DNA of 64,000 bases, from NCBI RefSeq assembly GCF_963678635.1, contig NW_026970820.1, positions 246,001 to 310,000 of the forward strand, written 5' to 3'. The stretch's first letter is position 1. Each line of letters begins with the position of its first letter. A program made the translations under genes and the position numbers. Shown here in pieces: positions 11,023 through 23,070 of the stretch. This DNA comes from Symsagittifera roscoffensis. Its lineage: Eukaryota > Xenacoelomorpha > Acoela > Convolutidae. Below the pieces are notes generated by a model that saw only the letters and a list, made by a program, of their open reading frames with translations, did no database searches and had not been told where the DNA came from.

Positions 11023-13229
11023 CACCCTCAAGGTCACGTGTGTGATTTTTGTTTTTGGTATTTTCTGAAAACAAAAGAGAGCGTGGTCATGCATCTACAT
11101 CATGTGCCCAAGCAAATACGTGGACTTCTACGCAATCCCATTCGCAAGGCGCCCTTCGGGCGCAAATGCCAAGGCTCAATTAATTTTGCCAGGTGAAAAT
11201 GTTTTAAAGAAAAATTCTGATGAATTTTAACTTAAACTACCACCAAAAAACGCAAAGTTTTCAAAGTGTGAAACAATCAAGTTTTTGGTAATACCGGGCA
11301 TGCAGAGAGACTGATTTGGGCAAAAATAAAATGGAAAATGAAGGAAATGGAAAGAAAAAAATTGTTCAAAATAAGAACGCATTATCAAAAATTATTTGAT
11401 CTCCGCTAATGTCATAATTCCGATCAGGCTGATTTCAGATTTTAAGCGTAGGGTTTACAGTTACGGCTGCTCTCTCTACAGGTCCCAGAGGGACCGAGTG
11501 AGCATCCTACCTCGATCCAGGATAACGGATAGTTGTTTTAAGTTTTTCACAATTTTTTTTACACTAATGCTTGTTTTCACTTCCTCATGAGAAGCTGTAT
11601 AATTTTTTAGAAAAAATAATTTTAATAATCAATGCTTCCAAGAACAACTGATGTTAGGCGGTTACAAATGAGGTTGGTGAAAAGTAGTAAGGGATAATGA
11701 TGAGAAAAATAGCAAGTTTTCAAATGAATTTAAAAACAGTTTTTTTCTTTTTTTCTTTTGTAAATCGGGAGAAACGAATCAGTTTTTTAAAGTTTTCCTG
11801 GCACCACCCACTGTTACTAAATAATGAAGATTCATGTTCTAGCCGTTAATAACAATTTGGCAGAAAAAACATCAATATGATGTAAAATGTTTTAAAAAAG
11901 AGAAAAATTTAAAAATTATGTTTTTTTTTAGAAAAAAAAAATTGTAATTTTCAAAATTGAAAAAAAGTGAAAATTAATTGCCTATTACGATTCAGCGTAC
12001 CCAATTTAGTGGGTCTAGCATTTTAAATTACCAAAAAACGTTGAAAATTGTAGATTTTATGAAGTTTTCATTTTGGCTATTTTTCCTTGTCGCCTCCACT
12101 TAAGGCACCTTTGAGCCAACTTGAGAAACTGAAACCTAAACAAGCTACACAGATAGTCTGAATGAGCCATTTTCAGCTTGATAACACGCCAGGAAGAAAA
12201 AAAACTGTAGAAAAGAATGAAAATTTTGAACTTTAACCTTTTTTCTTCTTCAAATGGCGTTACTTAGAATAATTTTTCAGCAGAAAAGTTGAAAAAAAAT
12301 CAAAAAATTCAAATTTTGAAAAAATTTTAAAAAAATCTCATCAGTCTGTTTATTGGAGTCTTCGAGATTTTGGGAGACCTTATCTGGTGGCTAACATCAA
12401 AAGATCACTTATTTTGAAATTTCGAGAAAGGTCAAAAAAACATGTTTTTTCGATTTTTTTGACAGAATTCCGAAAGCAATATCTTGGCTTAAAACAAAAA
12501 TGAGGGCCTAAAATTAGTACAAACAGTACTCCCACATAAAGTACATTAGGTTGGAAACAAAAAATTGACTCTGACTCAAAAATCGTTTTTAAACTTTATT
12601 TCTGAACAAAAAATTGTAAAAAAATCAAAAATTTAAATTTTTTTTGAAAAAAATGATTGTTTTGAAAAAGTGCCTATTTTTAGCTGAAACTTTTCATTTT
12701 AGCTAAGAAAGCCAGAGCAATGCCCTTTAAGCTCTAATAAATTAATAAACCAAATTGTTTTCAAGTTTTTTCGTCAAAGGTTTTTATTTTGAAAAAGTAT
12801 TCAAAAATGGGTAAAAAAAAGTCAAAAAAATCAATTTTCTCCGATTCAAAAACCTCCACTACCATGATGACTAGTGCGTTAGATAGGACTGCTGAGATCA
12901 ATTTAGACGTTCTTTCATAAGTATATCAAAATTTTTACTTATTTTTGAGAATTAGGCAAAATAAAAACTTTTCCCAAATTGGGCAAAAAGCCCAAATTAG
13001 CCCAAACACCTGTTAAAAATTGTTGGGTCAAAAAATCACAAAAGGAAACCCCTATTCGTTTGACATTTTAGGGCCGCATGCAAAAAATTAGACCAATCTA
13101 ACCTGACAATTTCGAGAATCAACTTTTTTGTCAAGATTCTCTAAAGACCAATTTAGGGAGATTACTTGTACCGGTGGGGGCCCTACCCCACCTAAAAAAT
13201 TTTTGAAATGCTGGAACGCGGCCACCTAG
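11023..13229 (+). repeat. Module 7, family A, complete (2207 bp)
   Basis: It is closely related to the module immediately to its left: the short stretch 11396-11590 nearly repeats 9190-9384. Head hairpin 11149-11163, second hairpin core 11481-11495, terminal hairpin 13173-13192. The similarity of two adjacent modules is what a recent local duplication or conversion would leave. Confidence 0.88.
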
Positions 13230-15439
13230 CACCCTCAAGGTCACGTGACTTATATATTTTTTTGGTATTTTCTGAAACCAAAACATTAAGGTCATGCGCC
13301 AATATCATGGCCTCAAGCAAAGACGTCGGACTAGACGCATTCACATTAGCCTTGCGCCCTTCGGGCGCAAATGCCAATGCTCAATTAATTTTGCCACGTG
13401 AAAAAATTTTTAAGGAAAAATTCTGATAAAATTTAACTTAAACTACCACGAAAGAACGCAAAGATTTCAAAGTGTGAAACAATCAAGTTTTTGCTAATAC
13501 CATGCATGCAGTGAGACTGATTTCGGCAAAAATAAAATGAAAATTGAAGGAAATGGAAAGAAAAAAATTGTTCAAAAAAGAACACAACATCAAAAACTTA
13601 TTTGATGTCCGCTAATGTCATAATTCCGATCAGGCTGATTTCAGATTTTAAGCGCAGAGTTTACGGTTACGGCTGCTCCCTCTACAGGTCCCAGAGGGAC
13701 CGAGTGAGCATCCTACCTCGATCCAGGATAACGGACAGTTGTTTTTAATTTTTCACAAATTTTTTTTCACTAATGCTTGTTTTCAATTCCTCATGAGAAG
13801 CTGTATAATTTTTTTAAAAAAATGATTTTTTTTATCAATGCTTCCAAGAACAACTGATGTTAGGCGGTTACAAATGCGGTTGGTGAAAACTAGTAAGGGA
13901 TAATGATGAGAAAAATTGTAAGTTTTCAAATGAATTTAAAAACAGTTTTTTTTCTTTTTTCTTTTGTAAATCGGGAGAAATGAATCAGTTTTTTTAAGTT
14001 TTCCTCGCACCACCCACTGTTCATAAGTAATGAAGATTCCTGTTCTAGCCGTTTATAAAACTTTGGCAGAAAAAACATCAGAATGATGTAAAATGTTTTA
14101 AAAAAAATAAAAATTTAAAAATTATGTTTAAAAAAAAATCAAAAACTTGTAATTTTCAAAATTGAAAAAAAGTTAAAATTAATTGCATATTACGATTCAG
14201 CGTACCCAACTTAGTGGGTCTAGCTTTTTAAATTACCAAAAAATGTTGAAAATTGTAGATTTTATGAAGTTTTCATTTTGGCTATTTTTCCTTGTCGCCT
14301 CCACTTGAGGCACCTTTGAGCCAACTTGAGAAACTGGAACGTAAACAAGCTGCACAGATGGTCAAAGTGAGCCATTTTCAGCGTGATAACACGCCTAGAA
14401 GAAAAAAAACTCCAGAAAAGAAAGAAAATTATGAACTTTAACCTTTTTTCTTCTTCAAATGGCGATACTTAGAATAATTTTTCAGCTGAAAAGTTCAAAA
14501 AAAATCAAAAAATTCAAATTTTGAAAAAATTTTATAAACAAATCTCATCAGTCTGTTTATTGGAGTCTTCGAGGTTTTGAGAGACCTCATCTGGCGGCTA
14601 ACAACAAGTGGATCACTTATTTTAAAATTTTGAGAAAGGTCAAAAAAACATGTTTTTTTGATTTTTTTGACAGAATTCCGAAAGAAATATCTTGGCTAAA
14701 AACAAGATTGAGGGCCTAAAATTAGTACAAACAGTACTCCCACATAAGGTACATTAGGTTGGAAACAAAAAATTTACTCTGACTCAAAAATCGTTTTTTA
14801 ACTTTATTTCTGAACAAGAAATTGAAAAGAAATGAAAAACTTAAAAATTTTTTGAAAAAAAAGATTGTTTTGAAAAAGTGCCAATTTTTAGCTGAAACTT
14901 TTCATTTTAGCTAATAAAGCCAGAGCAATGCCCTTTAAGCTCAAATAAATTAATTATGCAAATTATTTTGAAGTTTTTTCGTTAAAGCCTTTTATTTTGA
15001 AAAAGTATTCAAAAATGGGTAAAAAAAAAGTCAAAAAAATCAATTTTCTCCGATTCAAAAACCTCCACTACCATGATGATTAGTTCGTTAGATGGGACTG
15101 CTGAGATCAATTTAGACGTATTTTCATAAGCATATCAAAATTTTTACTAATTTATGAGAATTAAGCAAAATAAAAACTTTTCCCAAATTGGGCAAAAAGC
15201 CCAAATTAGCCCAAACACCTGTTAAAAATTGTTGGGTCAAAAAATCACAAAAGGAAACCCCTATTCATTTGACATTTTAGGGCCGCATGCAAAAAATTAG
15301 ACCATTCTAACCTGACAATTTCGAGAATCGACTTTTTTGCAAAATTTCTCTATAGTCCATTTGAGGGATATTACTTGTACCGGTGGGGGCCCCTACCCCA
15401 CCTCAAAAAATTTTGTAATGCTGGAACGCGGCCACCTAG
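13230..15439 (+). repeat. Module 8, family A, complete (2210 bp), variant head
   Basis: The head carries GTCACGTGAC at 13240-13249, then a variant stretch (AAGGTCATGCGCCAATATC) found elsewhere only in the module at 42601. Head hairpin 13354-13368, second hairpin core 13687-13701, terminal hairpin 15382-15402. The bodies of this module and 42601-44808 are very similar, although the two lie 29 kb apart. Confidence 0.88.
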
Positions 15440-17653
15440 CACCCTCAAGGTCACGTGTGTGATTTTTGTTTTTGGTATTTTCTGAAAACAAAAGAGAGCG
15501 TGGTCATGCATCTACATCATGTGCCCAAGCAAATACGTGGACTTCTACGCATTCCCATTCGCAATGCGCCCATCGGGCTCAAATGCCAATGCTCAATTAA
15601 TTTTGCCAGGTGAAAAAAAAATTATTTAAAAAGTTCTGCTAAACTTTATTTTAAACTACCACCAAAAAACGCAAAGATTTCAAAGTGTAAAACAATCAAA
15701 TTTTTGCCAATACCGGGCTTGCAATGAGACTGATGTTGACAAAAGTAAAATAGAAAATGTAGAAAATGGAAAGAAAAAAATTGTTCAAAATAAGAACGCA
15801 ACATCAAAAACTTATTTGATCTCCGCTCAAATCATAATTCAGATCAGGCTGATTTCAGATTTTAAGCGTAGAATTTACGTTTACGGCTGCTCCCTCTACA
15901 GGTCCCAGAGGGACCGAGTGAGCATCCTACCTCGATCCAGGTTAACGGATAGTTGTTCTTAATTTTTCACAATTTTTTTTTCTCTAATGCTTGTTTTCAC
16001 TTCCTCATGAGAAGCTGTATTAATTTTTAAAAAATTTATTTTATCCATCAATGCTTCCAAGAACAACTGATTTTAGGCGATTACAAATGCGGTTGTTGAA
16101 ACTAGTAAGGGATAATGATGAGAAAAATTGTAAGTTTTCAAATGAATTTAAAAACAGTTTTTTTCCTTTTTTTCTTTTGTAAATCGGGAGAAATGAATCA
16201 GTTTTTTTTAAGTTTTCCTCGCACCACCCACTGTTCCTAAGTAATGAAGATTCCTGTTCTAGCCGTTATAACACTTTGGCAGAAAAAACATCAATATGAT
16301 GTAAAATGTTTTGAAAAAGAGAAAAATTTAAACATTATGTTTTTTAAAAAAAAAATCAAAAAATTGTAATTTTCAAAATTGAAAAAAAGTAAAAGTTAAT
16401 TGCATATTACGATTCACCGTACCCAACTTAGTGGGTATAGCATTTTAAATTACCAAAAAATGTTGAAAATTGTAGATTTTATGAAGTTTTCATTTTGGCT
16501 ATTTTTCCTTGTCGCCTCCACTCAAGGCACCTTTGAGCCAACTTGAGAAACTGGAACCTAAACAAGCTATACAGATAAGTCTCAATGAGCCATTTTCAGC
16601 GTGATAACACGCCTGGAAGAAAAAAAACTCCAGAAAAGAAAGAAAATTTTGAACTTTAACCTTTTTTCTTCTTCAAATGGCGATACTTAGAATAATTTTT
16701 CATCTGAAAAGTTCAAAAAAAATCAAAAAATTCAAATTTTGAAAATTTTTTTAAAAAATCTCATCAGTCTGTTTATTGGAGTCTTCGAGGTTTTGAGAGA
16801 TCTTATCTGGCGGCTAACAACAAAAGGATCATTTATTATAAAAATTTGAGAAAGGTCAAAAAAACATGTTTTTTCGACTTTTTTGACAGAATTTCGAAAG
16901 CAATATCTTGGCAAAAAACAAGAATGAGGGCCTAAAATTAGTACAAACAGTACTCCCACATAAGGTACATTAGGTTGGAAACAAAAAATTTACTCTGACT
17001 CAAAAATCGTTTTTTAACTTTATTTCTGAACAAGAAATTGAAAAGAAATCAAAAACTTAAAAATTTTTTGAAAAAAATGATTGTTTTGAAAAAGTGCCAA
17101 TTTTTAGCTGAAACTTTTCATTTTAGCTAATAAAGCCAGAGCAAGGACCTTTAAGCTCAAATAAATTAATTATGCAAATTATTTTCAAGTTTTTTCGTTA
17201 AAGCCTTTTATTTTGAAAAAGTATTCAAAAATGGGTAAAAAAAAGTCAAAAAAATCAATTTTCTCCGATTCAAAAAACTCCACTACCATGATGATTAGTG
17301 CGTTAGATAGGACTGCTGAGATCAATTTAGACGTTCTTTCATAAGTATATCAAAATTTTTACTTATTTTTGAGAATTAAGCAAAATAAAAACTTTTCCCA
17401 AATTGGGCAAAAAGCCCAAATTAGCCCAAACACCTGTTAAAAATTGTTGGGTCAAAAAATCACAAAAGGAAACCCCTATTCGTTTGAAATTTTAGGGCCG
17501 CATGCAAAAAATTAGACCAATCTAACCTGACAATTTCGAGAATCAACTTTTTTGTCAAAATTCTCTAAAGACCAATTTAGGGAGATTACTTGTACCGGTG
17601 GGGGCCCTACCCCACCTAAAAAATTTTTGAAATGCTGGAACGCGGCCACCTAG
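15440..17653 (+). repeat. Module 9, family A, complete (2214 bp), damaged head hairpin
   Basis: The head hairpin at 15566-15580 has changes in the loop and 3' arm (CATCGGGCTC for CTTCGGGCGC), which breaks one of its six pairs. The second hairpin core at 15901-15915 and the terminal hairpin at 17597-17616 are intact. The right neighbour is a G module. Confidence 0.87.
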
Positions 17654-19272
17654 GGGGCAGGGTTGTGTGGTATATTCTCGAATTTAGTTACTTGCATTGC
17701 GTGGGGAAGAATACGAACAGCGCTCAACGCACTCGCAGAAAGAGCACCCTGCGGGTGCTCTTTTTGCTCGAGAACTGTAAGTCGATTTAAATTTTTCAAT
17801 ACACATATTTTGTCCTAAAATTAACTTTTTTTTACTAGTTGTTCTCAGTTAAACTCCCATGATACCTCTAATTGTATTCCTGGATGGGCATTTTTATAAG
17901 TCACTCTGTGGCTCGATCAGTTGACTACCAAATACATTTTGATTTACGAAATGAACTGTTTCAACGAAAACAAGTTTTCGGAAACAGTCCAAATTTGTAG
18001 TTATGATCCCAAACATAAACAAAGAAAAATCTAATGCGTTGGTTAAACTAACAGAGCCCAGCTTATTTCTTTGTGCTTATCGACTGTTCAAACACATAAC
18101 AACTATGTTAAAAACTAAGTTATTAAAAATAAAACAAAACAAATTATCGAGAAAGAAATGAAAGTTTATCAAGAAAATATGCAAAAAAATCAATTAATTC
18201 TTTTTTTATTAGTCATGAAAACCTCAGTTTCAAAAATCTGATACTTGAGAGGCCCGTTTTGACGCGTTACTACAGTTTAGGCACGTTTTAAGTTCGCAGC
18301 CCACAATGATCGATTAACTTTGATGTTTGTTTTACAAACCCGATTTTTTTACCACAATCAAACTTTCATTACTCTTGAACGACTTGAGTAGAATAGATGA
18401 TTTTTTTTGCATAAGAACTAATTGTCAAGGGTTTTTGAGATACATATTAAATGTATCCAGTTAAATAATAATTTTTTGGCTAATTTTTGAAAAAACTTAA
18501 AAAAGTTGAAAAAATAATATTTTTTCAGATTTGGCGACCAAAAAGTGCCTTCTATGATGGATCAGCAAAAAAATTGTTCTGAGGCTATAAGTATGGCTCA
18601 TTGGGGTATATAAAATAGCTAATTGTTTATAATAAAAAAGTTTAGAAGAACTCTGATTTTTTGAAAAAATTAGAAAAAAACGTGAAAAAATCAGTTTTTG
18701 GCGGGAAAATTCTCAAAAAATTAAAAATCAAATTTTCGCTCTCCTTACTCCAATAAACTAATTCGGCCACGACAATCATTTTTTGTCATCAGTAAAAATG
18801 TCGAGAAACGACCGGAACATAGACTTTTCCGAAATTTGACAAAAAAGTTCGCCAAAAAACATCAAAAATCTCGAAAAAATTGCAGAAAAAATTTTGCCAA
18901 AAAATACACCATTCGACTCCCTCAACTGTGCTACTGTCCAAAAAAAAAACATCACTTTTTCGCATTTTCTCAACCAAAATTGAGTTATTGGGGCATTTTT
19001 GAAAAAAATCGTGATTTCGACCAAAAAAAACGCCCCTTTTTCCCCAAAAAGTGCAACTCATAACATTATTTCGGAAAAACGCCTTCCCAAGTTATATCTT
19101 AGAATTTTGTCCTCTACCTACATGCAAAGTTTGAAGAAATTCTATACTGCCGTTTTCGAGAACTTGAATAATTTTTTTATTTTCCTAATTAGGTATTTTT
19201 TCTAGTTGACCGGCAAGGAAACCCTACCCTTGCCTAAAGGATTCACAAAGCCGGACCGCGACGACCACCTAG
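17654..19272 (+). repeat. Module 10, family G, complete (1619 bp)
   Basis: Head hairpin 17735-17767. Second palindrome 17953-17990, with one changed base in the outer 5' arm (GAACTGTTTC). E2F-like TTTGGCGGGAAA at 18697-18708. Phased A-tracts near 18840-18900. Terminal hairpin 19212-19234, GGCAAGG with CCTTGCC. The last 300 bp are almost the same as in modules 2 and 19. Confidence 0.88.
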
Positions 19273-20879
19273 AGGTTTTTGTGGCCCCGCTATATCAGTG
19301 ACTTTAGACAAGCAGGTTCCGCCGGAGGGGGGGGGGGGCTGGAGCGGGGTAACGCTAAACGCACTCGCAAAAAGGAGCACCCTCCGGGTGCTCTTTTTTT
19401 GCTCGAAAGTCTTGTGAAACGATTTGGAACTGTAAGTATTGGTAGCAGTTACACATAAAACTTTCTGCATCTTTGTGCTCATAGTCACAAGTGGTTTTCG
19501 ACAGCTTCTTTAAAACAAGTTTGACATGATCTATCTCTAAATTAGACTAAATAAAGAGATTTTAGTTTTTTCAATGATTCTTGAAGAGGACTGTCTCAAC
19601 GAAAACAAGTTTTCGGAAACAGTCCTGGTGACTTAGTTTTGATCTCATTTTTGGGTCTATTGACCTCCATTTAGGATAAGTATGCTAACGGAACCTATAT
19701 TATGTCCTAAAAAGATTGAGTTTGTGTCAAAAAGTTGAAAAGCAAGAGAAAAAAAAAACATTTAAAAAATTTTCAAAAATTTCAGAAATTTAAAAAATTG
19801 GAAAAGTTGTTCCAAAACACTTGATTTTTTGTTTTGTCATAAAATAACAAAAAATTGACGTAAACTGAACTTTCAATAGTCTATTTTGACTAGTTTTCAC
19901 GATTCAAGCACATTTTAACTTAATAACAACATTCAAAAACTCACTGGAAAAGTTGTTTTTCGGCAAACGCCCTTTTTGACCACACCTACGAAATCCATAA
20001 CTTTTTATCTAACAAATATAGAGGCTTCGGGTTTTTTGTATTGTATTAAGCATCCTCGAGTCTACCTGTCGCGTGCTAAAATGAACAATTTTTCTCTTTA
20101 ATTTATCCCGCCATTTCGAAATAGGGCGGTTTTTGGCAATTTTTTGTCCTTTTTAGTCAAAAAAGTCAAATTTACAGACATCTGTCAAAAAAACTGTTAT
20201 CACATGATAAAGGCAGATGGCCTTTGCAAATCAAATAAGGTCCTGAGTGAGACCAAAATTGCCCTCTAATTGTCCGTGGGGGGAGGAAATCGAAAATTTT
20301 CGTTTTTGGCGGGAAAATTTGAAATTTTTCAAAAAAACATTTACTCTGCAGACAACGGCCTTAGACTAATGTTAGCATGGCACGCATTTTTTGCCTTCAT
20401 AACTAGGGTCGATTTCTGCCGGGAACATTGATTTTTCAAAAAAAAGACCAACATTTTTGTTGCATTTTTTCAAAAAAATCGAATTTTTGACAAAAATCAA
20501 AATTCCAAATCCTACATATTTAAGCTCCTCAAACAGTCTACTTTCGTCCATTCCCCATCAATATACCCCATTTTCTCAACCAAAATTGAGTTATTGATTC
20601 ATTTTCAAGGAAAAACGTGATTTTTCAAATTTTTCACACCCAAAAGCGTCTGACACACCCCGAAGGACCACTTTTTTTTCCCAACAGCCCCCATTTTTGT
20701 CAGTTTTGTACCAATAGGGGGTTGCATGCCAAAAGTTAGCCAATTCGTACCTGCCATTTTCTAGATCTCGTATAATTCTGAGCTTTTTAACAATAGGTTA
20801 ACGTAAAGATTTACGAAACGGCCAGGGACCCTACCCTCGGCCTAAATGAACAGAGAAGCCCACGCGGACGGCCACCTAG
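19273..20879 (+). repeat. Module 11, family Bp, complete (1607 bp), unusual tail
   Basis: The head starts AGGTTTTTGTGGCCCC and contains a run of 12 G (19327-19338). Head hairpin 19367-19402, second palindrome 19588-19625, E2F-like site 20305-20316. From about 20596 the tail no longer matches other Bp modules, yet it still ends with a terminal hairpin at 20820-20842 (GGCCAGGG with CCCTCGGCC, one base bulged) and CCACCTAG. This looks like a body joined to a different tail. Confidence 0.86.
19327..19338 (+). repeat. Run of 12 G in module 11 head
   Basis: It replaces the GCGGGGGGCGG of other Bp and B heads, apparently by expansion of the G-run. Sequencing error in the homopolymer length is possible. 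Confidence 0.6.
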
Positions 20880-23070
20880 CACCCTCAAGGTCACGTGACT
20901 TAATTTTGTTTTTGGTATTTTCTGAAACCAAAAGAGAGCATGGTCACGCATCGATCTCATGTGCTCAAGCAAATACCTGGACTTCTACGCAATCCCATTC
21001 GCAATGCGCCCTTCGGGCGCAAATGCCAATGCTCAATTAATTTTGCCAGGTGAACATTTTTTAAAGAAAAATTCTGATGAATTTTAACTTAAACTACCAC
21101 CAAAAAACGGATAGATTTCAAAGTGTGAAACAATCAAGTTTTTGCTAATACCGGACATGCAGTGAGACTGATTTCGGCAGAAATAAAATGGAAAATGAAG
21201 GAAATGGAAAGAAAAAAATTGTTCAAAATAAGAACGCATTATCAAAAACTTATTTGATCTCCGCTAATGTCATAATTCCGATCAGGCTGATTTCAGATTT
21301 TAAGCGTAGAGTTTACGGTTACGGCTGCTCCCTCTACAGGTCCCAGAGGGACCGTGTGAGCATCCTACCTCGATCCAGGATAACGGATAGTTGCTTTTAA
21401 TTTTTCACAAAATTTTTTTTCACTAATGCTTGTTTTCAATTCCTCATGAGAAGCTGTATAAATTAAAAAAAAAATTGATTTTATTAATAAATGCTTCCAA
21501 GAACAACTGATGTTAGGCGGTTACAAATGCGGTTGGTGAAAACTAGTAAGGGATAATGATGAGAAAAATTGTAAGTTTTCAAATGAATTTAAAAACAGTT
21601 TTTTTCTTTTTCCTTTTGTAAATCGGGAGAAATGAAGTATTTTTTTTATAAGTTTTCCTCGCACCACCCACTGCTCTTAAGTAATGAAGATTCCTGTTAT
21701 AGCCGTTTATAACACTTTGGCAGAAAAAACATCAATATGATGTAAAATGTTTTAAAAAAGAGAAAAATTTGAAAATTATGTTTTTTTTTAAATAATCAAA
21801 AGTTTGTAATTTTCAAATTTGAAAAAAAGTAAAAATTAATTGCATATTACGATTCAGCGTACCCAACTTAGTGGGTCTAGCATTTTAAATTACCAAAAAA
21901 TGTTTAAAATTGTAGATTTTATGAAGTTTTCATTTTGTCTATTTTTCCTTGTCGCCTCCACTTAAAGCACCTTTGAGCCAACTTGAGAAACTGGAACCTA
22001 AACAAGCTGCACAGATAGTCTGAATGAGCCTTTTTCAGCGTGATAACATGCCTAGAGGAAAAAAAAACTCCATAAAAGAAAGAAAATTATGAACTTTAAC
22101 CTTTTTTCTTCTTCAAATGGCGAAAAGTTCAAAAAATATCAAAAATTTCAAATTTTGACAAAAATTTTAAAAAATCTCATCAGTCTATTTAATGGAGTGT
22201 TCGAGGTTTTGGGAGACCTTATCTGGCGGCTACCAACAAGTGGATCACTTATTTTAAAGTTTTGAGAAAGGTCAAAAAAACATGTTTTTTCGATTTTTTT
22301 GACAGAATTCCGGAAGCAATATCTTGTCTAAAAACAAGAATGAGGGCCTAAAATTATTACAAGAAGTACTCCCACATAAGGTACATTAGGTTGGAAACAA
22401 AAAACTTACTCTGACTCAAAAATCGTTTTTTAACTTTATTTCTGAACAAGAAATTGAAAAGAAATCAAAAACTTAAAAATTTTTTGAAAAAAGTGATTGT
22501 TTTGAAAAAGTGCCAATTTTTAGCTGAAACTTTTCATTTTAGCTAAGAAAGCCAGAGCAATGCCCTTTAAGCTCAAATAAATTAACTAAGCAAGTTATTT
22601 TCAAGTTTTTTCGTTAAAGGCTTTTATTTTGAAAAAGTAGTCAAAAATGGGTAAAAAAAAGTCAAAAAAATTAATTTTCTCCGATTCAAAAACCTCCACC
22701 GCCATGATGATTAGTTCGTTCGATAGGACTACTGAAATCAATTTAGACGTTTTTTCATAAGTATATCAAAATTTTTATTTATTTTTGAGAATTAAGCAAA
22801 AAATAAACTTTTCCCAAATTGGGCAAAATGCCCAAATTAGCCCAAACACCTGTTAAAAATTGTTGGGTCAAAAAGTCACAAGAGGAAACCCCTATTCATT
22901 TGACATTTTAGGGCCGCATGCAAAAAATTAGACCAATCTAACCTGACAATTTCGAGAATCAACTTTTTTGCAAAATTTCTCTATAGTCCATTTGAGGGAT
23001 ATTACTTGTACCGGTGGGGGCCCCTACCCCACCTCAAAAAATTTTGTAATGCTGGAACGCGGCCACCTAG
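20880..23070 (+). repeat. Module 12, family A, complete (2191 bp), 24-bp deletion
   Basis: GTCACGTGAC lies at 20890-20899. Head hairpin 21006-21020, second hairpin core 21339-21353, terminal hairpin 23013-23033. At 22121-22122 a 24-bp segment present in other A modules is missing, including the first half of the TTTTCAGCTGAAAA palindrome. The break lies between two copies of GA, as expected for a microhomology deletion. Confidence 0.88.
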
